Of a stretch of DNA of 10,990 bases, positions 6,596 through 10,990 are shown one piece after another. The translations under genes and the position numbers were made by a program. Numbering within the stretch: the stretch's first letter is position 1; each line of letters opens with the position of its first letter. The notes under the pieces were generated by a model. The model searched no databases. It saw only the letters and a program-made list of their open reading frames with translations, and was not told where the DNA came from. This stretch comes from JAHIJO01 sp964486075 (lineage in GTDB: Bacteria > Verrucomicrobiota > Kiritimatiellia > JAAZAB01): positions 1 through 10,990 of the forward strand of contig CAZALU010000095.1 of NCBI GenBank assembly GCA_964486075.1. Reading direction: 5' to 3'.

Positions 6596-7726
6596 ATGCA
6601 AGACCCCATCTTTGATGTTTATCGTTTGCGCGAGCTGTACCGGCCGGACCCGGCGCGGCTTGACTTGGCGCGCCGCCGGCAGCGGGCGTTATGGCGCGGC
6701 GAGCGGCCGGATGCCTGGCCTGTGGCGATGTGGGGGGCGCTGCCGCCCGCGGCGGAAATCATTCCCAACCCTAATCTTAAGCAGGCTTTCGAGAACGCCG
6801 ACCTGATGTTGTGTTCCCAGGTCCGCGGCGCCATGGCGCTCTGCGCCGGAGGTGGCGATGGCGTGCCGTCCATCCGCGTCAACTTTGGCACCGGCGTCTG
6901 TCTGGCCTGCCTGGGTCTGGAGCAGGAAATATTCGAGGATAAAATGCCGTGGTTGAAACGGCATCTGGCCAAGGCTGAAATTGCCCGGCTGACACCGGAT
7001 GATATTCGCATCCAGGGCAGTTTTGCCCGCGGCCTGGAATATATGCGGCGTTTTCAGGAGGTCATGGGAGACCGGCTGCCCGTTTATTGCATGGATACGC
7101 AAGGCCCGTTCGATCTGGCGCATTTGCTTTACGGGGACGACCTTTTTTACGCGGTGTACGACGACCCGCCGTTTGTCCATCACCTGATGGAGCTGGCCCT
7201 GGAAATTGGCATCAGAACTCACCGCTGGATGAAGGCGGTCAGCGGCGAACCCCTGGGCAGTTTACATCACGGCAACGTGTTATATGCCGATAATATGGGC
7301 GTTCGGATTTGCGAGGATACTCCCTCGATCGTGGGGCCGGCAATCATGGAAACCTTTGCCCTGCCGTATACGCGCCGGCTGGCACAGGCCTTCGGCGGCG
7401 CCTGGCTGCATTATTGCGGACGCAACGACCATCTGACGGATCAAGCCTGCGCCATTCCTGAAATCCGGGGCATTAACTTTGGCCATGTCCCGGGGCATGA
7501 AGATGACCACCAGTTTGAGGATGACATGCGGCGCTGCCTGGCGGCCCGCAAGGTTTATTTCGGGGATTGGCCGCGCTGGCCGGAGGAAACCGGGCGAGCT
7601 TACCTGGAGCGCCTACACGCCTGGTCGGCGCAGGGCGTCCTATTCCCGTGCATCAATGCGGCTCTCAACCAGCCTGGGGGATTGTCATCGTCGGCGGAGG
7701 CTCTGGCCTACTGGTACGAAATGTAA
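6596..7726 (+). CDS. Uroporphyrinogen decarboxylase-superfamily protein (UroD/MtaA-like), substrate unknown
   Basis: The 376-aa product has the UroD/cobalamin-independent-methyltransferase TIM-barrel pattern but is not a true HemE. The family motif region QGPFDLAHLLYGDD (169-182) is followed by a helix with DPPFVHHLMEL. His272-Tyr-Cys274 in WLHYCGRND, with Cys352 about 78 residues later, mirrors the His-X-Cys...Cys zinc site of the methylcobamide:CoM methyltransferases MtaA/MtbA. This suggests a zinc-thiolate methyl transfer chemistry rather than haem synthesis. No corrinoid protein, MtaB-type partner or haem gene lies beside it. It starts at ATG 6596 with AAGGAG 8 nt upstream and stands 210 nt after pyrB and 82 nt before ybaK, so it is probably its own transcription unit. 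Expanded families of such proteins occur in Lentisphaerota, Kiritimatiellota and anaerobic Firmicutes. Superfamily assignment is solid; the reaction is unknown. Confidence 0.82.
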   Translation: MQDPIFDVYRLRELYRPDPARLDLARRRQRALWRGERPDAWPVAMWGALPPAAEIIPNPNLKQAFENADLMLCSQVRGAMALCAGGGDGVPSIRVNFGTGVCLACLGLEQEIFEDKMPWLKRHLAKAEIARLTPDDIRIQGSFARGLEYMRRFQEVMGDRLPVYCMDTQGPFDLAHLLYGDDLFYAVYDDPPFVHHLMELALEIGIRTHRWMKAVSGEPLGSLHHGNVLYADNMGVRICEDTPSIVGPAIMETFALPYTRRLAQAFGGAWLHYCGRNDHLTDQACAIPEIRGINFGHVPGHEDDHQFEDDMRRCLAARKVYFGDWPRWPEETGRAYLERLHAWSAQGVLFPCINAALNQPGGLSSSAEALAYWYEM

Positions 7727-7735
7727 CTTATAAGT

Positions 7736-7764
7736 TTGCATCCCTGGATGGCAGTGTCTATTAT
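7736..7764 (+). promoter_or_regulatory. Candidate sigma-70-type promoter for the ybaK-like gene
   Basis: TTGCAT (7736-7741) and TATTAT (7759-7764) are 17 nt apart in the short AT-rich spacer after the UroD-like gene. Start of transcription would fall near 7771, about 38 nt before the ATG at 7809. The same promoter could also drive ftsH, since only 76 nt separate the ybaK-like gene from it. Confidence 0.42.
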
Positions 7765-7808
7765 ACAATTTTTGTGCGGAAACAGGCCAATAGAACCGGG
7801 AGAAACTT

Positions 7809-8264
7809 ATGAGCAGCGTTGAAGAAGCCATTATTAATGTGTTGAAGGAGCGCCAGGTGCCCTACGAGGTTATCGAGCATGCTCCGGTCTTTAACAACGC
7901 TGCCATGGCCGAGGCCGCCAAGGTGCCCTTGAGCGACACGCTGAAAAACATTGTGCTGGAAACGACCGAGGGTGAGATCATTGTTGTGGTCGTGCCGGGC
8001 GATCAGCGTTTCGATGCCAAACGCCTGACGGCTAAGGCCGGTACCAAGCGGGTGGTTTTCGCGAAACCGGAGAAGGTGCTGGAGTTTGCCGGATGCGCCG
8101 TGGGCAGTGTGCCGCCTTTTGGCCACCTGAAGCCTGTCCGGGTATTCCTCGACGTCGCCGTGCTTTCCAAGGACGCGGTTTATTTCAATCCGGGTCTGAA
8201 CACCAAGTCTGTCAAGATCGACGCGAAACGCTTGACGGAACTGGGCGCGCCGATCGTTTTCTGA
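7809..8264 (+). CDS. ybaK: YbaK/EbsC-family aminoacyl-tRNA deacylase (Cys-tRNA(Pro)/prolyl-tRNA editing type)
   Basis: This free-standing editing enzyme hydrolyses mis-charged aminoacyl-tRNA in the cytoplasm; YbaK of Haemophilus acts on Cys-tRNA(Pro). At 151 aa it is the normal length for a single YbaK/ProX domain. The conserved Lys46 in TLKNIVLE corresponds to the key lysine of the family. GSVPPFG (99-105) is the glycine/proline loop lining the substrate pocket, and NPGLNTKSVKID near the C-terminus (127-138) matches the family's closing motif. The ATG at 7809 is preceded by GGGAG with 6-nt spacing. The next gene, ftsH, begins 76 nt downstream on the same strand. Which mis-acylated tRNA it edits cannot be told from sequence alone; the ProXp-ala and YbaK subgroups are alternatives. 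Confidence 0.88.
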   Translation: MSSVEEAIINVLKERQVPYEVIEHAPVFNNAAMAEAAKVPLSDTLKNIVLETTEGEIIVVVVPGDQRFDAKRLTAKAGTKRVVFAKPEKVLEFAGCAVGSVPPFGHLKPVRVFLDVAVLSKDAVYFNPGLNTKSVKIDAKRLTELGAPIVF

Positions 8265-8340
8265 AGTGAGATTTCCGGAGATGTTGTTGTTTGTACCCAG
8301 CTGATTGATACAAATTTTTGAAGCCAAAGGGTCCCGCAGC

Positions 8341-10335
8341 ATGGAGTCTAAAAAAGAAAAACCGGCGCCGCAACGCGGCGAGGAAGATAAGCCCAAGATC
8401 GCTATGCGCACGATTATCATCTGGGTGCTGCTCCTGGGCGGTTTCCTGGTGATGTTCAACATGGTCCAGGGCGGGCGCAGCCAGACGGAAACCATCGATT
8501 ATAACCCCCAATTCGTGCAATGGGTGGAAAATGGTAAAATCCGCCGCTGCGAGATCGTCACCGAAGTCTCAGGCGCTCAGTATATTCGTGGCGAAATGAC
8601 CGATCTTGACGCCAAGACCGGCAAGCCCCGCAAGTTCAAGGTCGATATCGTTGTCACGGACGGTCTGCCGGTCTGGCTCAAGGACAAAGGCGTGCCGTTT
8701 TCCTTCAACCGCCAGAAGATCGACTTGTGGCAGGTGGCCCAAGGCGCGATCCCGATCCTGATTTTTGTCGGGCTGCTGTATTTTCTGTTTGTCCGCCAGA
8801 TTCGTTCCGTGGGGCACGGTGCCATGAGTTTCGGAAAAAGTCGCGCCCGGCTGTTGTCCCGCGACCACAGTAAGATCACATTTCAGGAAGTCGCCGGTAT
8901 TAACGAGGCCAAGGACGAAGTCCAGGAGATAGTCGAGTTCCTCAAGGACCCCAAGAAATTTCAGACGCTGGGCGGACGCATCCCGAAAGGCGTTTTGCTG
9001 ATGGGCCCGCCCGGCACCGGCAAAACCCTGCTGGCCAAGGCCATCGCCGGCGAGGCCGATGTCCCATTTTTCAGCATCAGCGGGTCGGATTTCGTGGAGA
9101 TGTTTGTGGGCGTCGGCGCCTCGCGCGTGCGCGACATGTTTGAGCAGGGCAAGAAAAATGCGCCTTGCATCATCTTCATTGACGAGATCGACGCCGTCGG
9201 GCGCAGCCGATTCAGCGGGATCGGTGGCGGGCACGATGAGCGCGAGCAGACGCTGAATGCCCTGCTGGTGGAAATGGACGGATTCGAGACCCAGGATGGC
9301 GTGATCATCATTGCCGCCACCAACCGCCCGGACGTGCTCGATCCGGCTTTGTTGCGGCCCGGTCGGTTTGACCGGCAAATCGTCATCGACCTGCCAGTGC
9401 TGGAGGGGCGCGAGGATATTCTTAAAATTCACGCTCGCAAGATCAAGCTGGGGCCCCAGGCCGATCTCAAGCGTCTGGCGCGGGGCACATCGGGCTTTTC
9501 CGGCGCCGACTTGGCCAACCTGCTCAACGAGGCCGCGCTTTTGGCGGCGCGCGAGGGCAAGGATGGCGTGGATATGGAGTCCTTGGAAGAGGCCCGTGAC
9601 AAGGTGCGCTGGGGACGCGAGCGCCGCAGCCGGGTCCTAGATGAAGACGAGAAAAAACTGACCGCTTACCACGAAGCTGGGCATGCCCTGGTGCTTCAGT
9701 TGGTGGAGAAAAGCGAACCACTGCATAAGATCACGATTATCCCCCGCGGCACGGCTTACCTTGGTGCCACGATGCAGTTGCCGAAAAAAGATCGTTATAC
9801 CGAAGGCTTGATCAAGCTCAAAGGCATGTTGACGGGACTTATGGGCGGGCGGGTTGCCGAGGAGTTGGTCCTGGGCGATATTTCGACCGGCGCCGGTCAA
9901 GATCTGAAACAGGCCACGCACCTGGCCCGGATGATGATCTGCAACTGGGGCATGAGCAGTGAGCTTGGCCCCCAGACCTTTGGCGCCCAGGAGGAACTGC
10001 TGTTCTTGGGACGCGAAGTGTCCCGCAACCAGGATTTCAGCGAGGAAACTTCGCGCCGTATTGACCAGGAAGTCAGTAAACTGCTGCGAGAAGCCCACGA
10101 ACAAGCCCGGACCATTCTGCAGACGCACCGGGCCAAACTGGATTTAATCGCCACCCTGCTGATCGAGCAGGAGACCTTGGAAGGCCGGGATGTCGAGGAG
10201 ATTGTTAAATTCGGGCGTGTCCGAAAGGCAGAAGAGCGGGCCCAGGATGATGCCGTGAGCGAGGCGGGCGCCGAGAGCCAAGCTCAGCAGCAAGCAGCGA
10301 CGCTCCCGGATCCGTCTTCCACCGTTGCTACCTGA
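8341..10335 (+). CDS. ftsH: ATP-dependent zinc metalloprotease FtsH
   Basis: This membrane-anchored AAA+ protease degrades damaged or unassembled membrane proteins and selected regulators. The 664-aa product shows the complete layout: a short charged N-terminus, TM1 at about 22-41, a periplasmic domain of about 90 residues, and TM2 at about 135-151 (IPILIFVGLLYFLF). The AAA domain has Walker A GPPGTGKT (222-229), pore motif FVGVGA (255-260), Walker B IIFIDEID (277-284) and second region of homology from TNRPDVLDPALLRPGRFD (about 327-344). The zinc site is HEAGH (444-448), with Asp521 in GAGQDLKQAT as likely third ligand. The C-terminal tail after about 628 is low-complexity (Ala, Gln, Glu). 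The ATG at 8341 is preferred, with AAAGGG upstream. An in-frame TTG at 8305 has no ribosome binding site and would add 12 residues. It follows the ybaK-like gene by 76 nt and is closed by a hairpin overlapping its stop codon. Confidence 0.97.
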   Translation: MESKKEKPAPQRGEEDKPKIAMRTIIIWVLLLGGFLVMFNMVQGGRSQTETIDYNPQFVQWVENGKIRRCEIVTEVSGAQYIRGEMTDLDAKTGKPRKFKVDIVVTDGLPVWLKDKGVPFSFNRQKIDLWQVAQGAIPILIFVGLLYFLFVRQIRSVGHGAMSFGKSRARLLSRDHSKITFQEVAGINEAKDEVQEIVEFLKDPKKFQTLGGRIPKGVLLMGPPGTGKTLLAKAIAGEADVPFFSISGSDFVEMFVGVGASRVRDMFEQGKKNAPCIIFIDEIDAVGRSRFSGIGGGHDEREQTLNALLVEMDGFETQDGVIIIAATNRPDVLDPALLRPGRFDRQIVIDLPVLEGREDILKIHARKIKLGPQADLKRLARGTSGFSGADLANLLNEAALLAAREGKDGVDMESLEEARDKVRWGRERRSRVLDEDEKKLTAYHEAGHALVLQLVEKSEPLHKITIIPRGTAYLGATMQLPKKDRYTEGLIKLKGMLTGLMGGRVAEELVLGDISTGAGQDLKQATHLARMMICNWGMSSELGPQTFGAQEELLFLGREVSRNQDFSEETSRRIDQEVSKLLREAHEQARTILQTHRAKLDLIATLLIEQETLEGRDVEEIVKFGRVRKAEERAQDDAVSEAGAESQAQQQAATLPDPSSTVAT

Positions 10336-10358
10336 ATAGCACGATTATCGTGCTATTC
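10334..10358 (+). terminator. Perfect hairpin overlapping the ftsH stop codon, possible terminator
   Basis: GAATAGCACGA (10334-10344) and TCGTGCTATTC (10348-10358) form an 11-bp perfect stem with loop TTA. The stem begins at the second base of the TGA stop (10333-10335). Only ACTTT follows, so the T-run is weak. It may terminate transcription or protect the ftsH mRNA 3' end. Confidence 0.5.
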
Positions 10359-10359
10359 A

Positions 10360-10394
10360 CTTTCGCCTAAGCGGGCATTGCCCGCTGGCGAAAG
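10360..10394. other. Nested hairpin directly after the ftsH hairpin
   Basis: Outer arms CTTTCGCC (10360-10367) and GGCGAAAG (10387-10394) enclose an inner GCGGGC-ATT-GCCCGC (10371-10385). Unpaired bases are TAA on one side and T on the other. No T-run follows. Together with the preceding hairpin it forms a tandem of structures at the end of ftsH. From 10395 to 10551 I see no gene. Confidence 0.6.
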
Positions 10395-10551
10395 ACGTGC
10401 AGTTTCGAAAATAACGTGGTTCACCCCGTTTGGCTGTGTTTTACAGGGCCAGCATCACGTGACCGCGTTGGCACGTGGAACGTGACTCACATGGCGGACC
10501 TTTGGGTGAATTTTCGGCCATTGGCGGATCAGTCCATGGCTGACGATCTTT

Positions 10552-10636
10552 TGTAGCCGCGCACGTTGGGCGTGGTCTTTTGTTTGGCGGATGACCGGCC
10601 AGATCCCAAACATGCAGCGTATCGTGGTCGGCTACA
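10552..10636. repeat. Degenerate four-way-junction-type palindromic element
   Basis: TGTAGCC (10552-10558) and GGCTACA (10630-10636) are the same outer arms as in the perfect element at 10882-10943. Between them are weaker internal stems: CACG-TTGGG-CGTG (10562-10574), TTTG..GGAT with ATCC CAAA (10583-10610), and ATGC-AGC-GTAT with one wobble (10612-10622). The 5' arm could also pair with the two further GGCTACA copies at 10665 and 10700 in the tandem repeat. Confidence 0.5.
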
Positions 10637-10707
10637 GAAGAGCAGAACCGACCCCAGCGTGGTCGGCTACAGAAGAGCAGAACCGACCCCAGCGTGGTCG
10701 GCTACAG
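10623..10707. repeat. 35-nt tandem repeat, 2.4 copies
   Basis: Identical 35-nt units begin with CGTGGTCGGCTACAG at 10623 and 10658, with a 15-nt partial copy at 10693. Each junction carries the stem CCGACC/GGTCGG (loop CCAGCGT) followed by CTACAG, the same pattern as the last arm of the element at 10882-10943. The period is not a multiple of three, so it is not a coding repeat, and there are no spacers as in a CRISPR array. Confidence 0.9.
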
Positions 10708-10753
10708 TAAAGGTTGACAGTCAAATGCCCGTCCAATGTATAGGATTTCCAAA

Positions 10754-10823
10754 AAGGTGGGGCGAAGCCTCCGGGCGAGCCGCCTGATGCTGCATGGCTC
10801 ACCCAGAGGGTTCGCCCTGCCTT
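10754..10823. repeat. 70-nt long imperfect hairpin element
   Basis: Positions 10754-10781 pair with 10796-10823: 28 positions with only three mismatches (10767/10810, 10772/10805, 10776/10801) and two G-U wobbles. The loop is 14 nt (10782-10795). Landmark arms are GGGCGAA/TTCGCCC and GAGCC/GGCTC. No ORF or T-run accompanies it. It could be a structured RNA or a palindromic intergenic repeat. Confidence 0.7.
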
Positions 10824-10830
10824 GGGATAA

Positions 10831-10878
10831 AGTTGCCCCCGTTGCGGGGGCCTAATTCAACGTATAGGAATTTCAAAG
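10831..10878. repeat. GC hairpin with CCTAATTCAACGTAT tail, copy 1
   Basis: AGTTG is followed by GCCCCCG-TTG-CGGGGGC (10835-10851) and GCCTAATTCAACGTAT (10850-10865), then AGGAATTTCAAAG. The tail is identical over 16 nt to 10975-10990. A diverged tail, CCAATGTATAGGATTTCCAAA, lies at 10733-10753. Confidence 0.75.
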
Positions 10879-10881
10879 TGT

Positions 10882-10943
10882 TGTAGCCGCGACCGATGGT
10901 CGCGGTCCTCGGATTAGGACCGCCATCATCGATGGCGGCTACA
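10882..10943. repeat. 62-nt perfect four-way-junction palindromic element
   Basis: Outer arms TGTAGCC (10882-10888) and GGCTACA (10937-10943) enclose three immediately adjacent hairpins: GCGACC-GAT-GGTCGC (10889-10903), GGTCCT-CGGATT-AGGACC (10904-10921) and GCCATC-ATC-GATGGC (10922-10936). All 25 potential base pairs are Watson-Crick and no base is left unpaired at the junction. It could extrude as a cruciform in DNA or fold as a cloverleaf in RNA. It lacks tRNA signatures. Confidence 0.85.
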
Positions 10944-10948
10944 GTCAG

Positions 10949-10990
10949 AGTTGCCCCCCGATCCGGATCGGGGCGCCTAATTCAACGTAT
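10949..10990. repeat. GC hairpin with CCTAATTCAACGTAT tail, copy 2 (runs to window end)
   Basis: AGTTG is followed by the perfect 18-nt palindrome CCCCGATCCGGATCGGGG (10956-10973) and GCCTAATTCAACGTAT (10975-10990). The stem sequence differs from copy 1 while AGTTGCCCC and the 16-nt tail are the same. The element may continue past the window. Confidence 0.75.

Noticed and set aside
8305..8340. TTG start adding 12 residues to FtsH
   Set aside because: There is no ribosome binding site, while the ATG at 8341 follows AAAGGG and gives the usual short N-terminus before TM1.
8569..9432. Long antisense open frame opposite ftsH (287 codons)
   Set aside because: It lies opposite the conserved AAA domain, has a composition typical of reverse-frame shadows and no recognisable family.
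10623..10707. CRISPR array
   Set aside because: The 35-nt units are directly adjacent with no unique spacers, only 2.4 copies exist and no cas gene is present.
10566..10787. Small + strand ORF of 73 codons across the tandem repeat
   Set aside because: It crosses a 35-nt repeat whose period is out of frame, has no ribosome binding site and overlaps several palindromes.
10882..10943. tRNA gene, because the element folds as a cloverleaf with a 7-bp outer stem
   Set aside because: Two of its three hairpin loops are only 3 nt, there is no 7-nt anticodon loop, no GTTCGA-type T-loop and no unpaired junction bases, and it is only 62 nt long.

Overview
The window is a stretch of a Gram-negative, moderately GC-rich bacterial chromosome. 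It carries housekeeping genes separated by unusually structured intergenic DNA. The Gram-negative assignment rests on an OmpA-type outer-membrane protein with a peptidoglycan-binding domain. A stand-alone uroporphyrinogen-decarboxylase-superfamily gene, an OmpA protein with calcium-binding repeats, and palindrome-rich intergenic DNA would fit a PVC-group lineage such as Kiritimatiellota or Lentisphaerota. That placement is inference only. A run of exactly 100 N (4044-4143) indicates a scaffolded draft assembly, so the true distance between the left part (guaA, ompA-like) and the right part (argF onward) is unknown.

Layout. Positions 1-106 hold a perfect GC-rich hairpin beyond the end of guaA. 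guaA (GMP synthase) lies on the minus strand at 107-1651. A 772-nt divergent intergenic region (1652-2423) holds several short hairpins and no convincing gene. An OmpA-family porin-like protein with four thrombospondin type-3-like repeats is at 2424-3770 and is followed by a very strong intrinsic terminator. Then come an 87-nt imperfect inverted repeat, two GC-rich hairpins, the N gap and the remnant of a composite repeat. argF (ornithine carbamoyltransferase, 4300-5319) overlaps pyrB (aspartate carbamoyltransferase, 5303-6385) by 17 nt. After 210 nt comes a UroD/MtaA-like protein (6596-7726), then a YbaK-type aminoacyl-tRNA deacylase (7809-8264), then ftsH (8341-10335). The last 655 nt contain no gene and are packed with palindromic repeats.

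How the genes fit together. guaA, argF and pyrB are nucleotide and arginine biosynthesis genes. argF and pyrB encode the two paralogous enzymes that compete for carbamoyl phosphate, and here they look translationally coupled. YbaK and FtsH are quality-control functions (mis-charged tRNA, membrane proteins). The UroD-like protein is a zinc-dependent methyltransferase or decarboxylase of unknown substrate.

The most unusual content is non-coding. The 10552-10990 repeat island combines: a 62-nt element that can fold as a perfect four-way junction with no unpaired junction bases; a 35-nt tandem repeat that re-uses the last arm of that element; a 70-nt long imperfect hairpin; and GC hairpins followed by a shared GCCTAATTCAACGTAT tail. 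A diverged copy of the same composite module flanks the assembly gap at 4148-4215, with a compensated base-pair change in its stem. I found no defence system, CRISPR array, transposase or tRNA.
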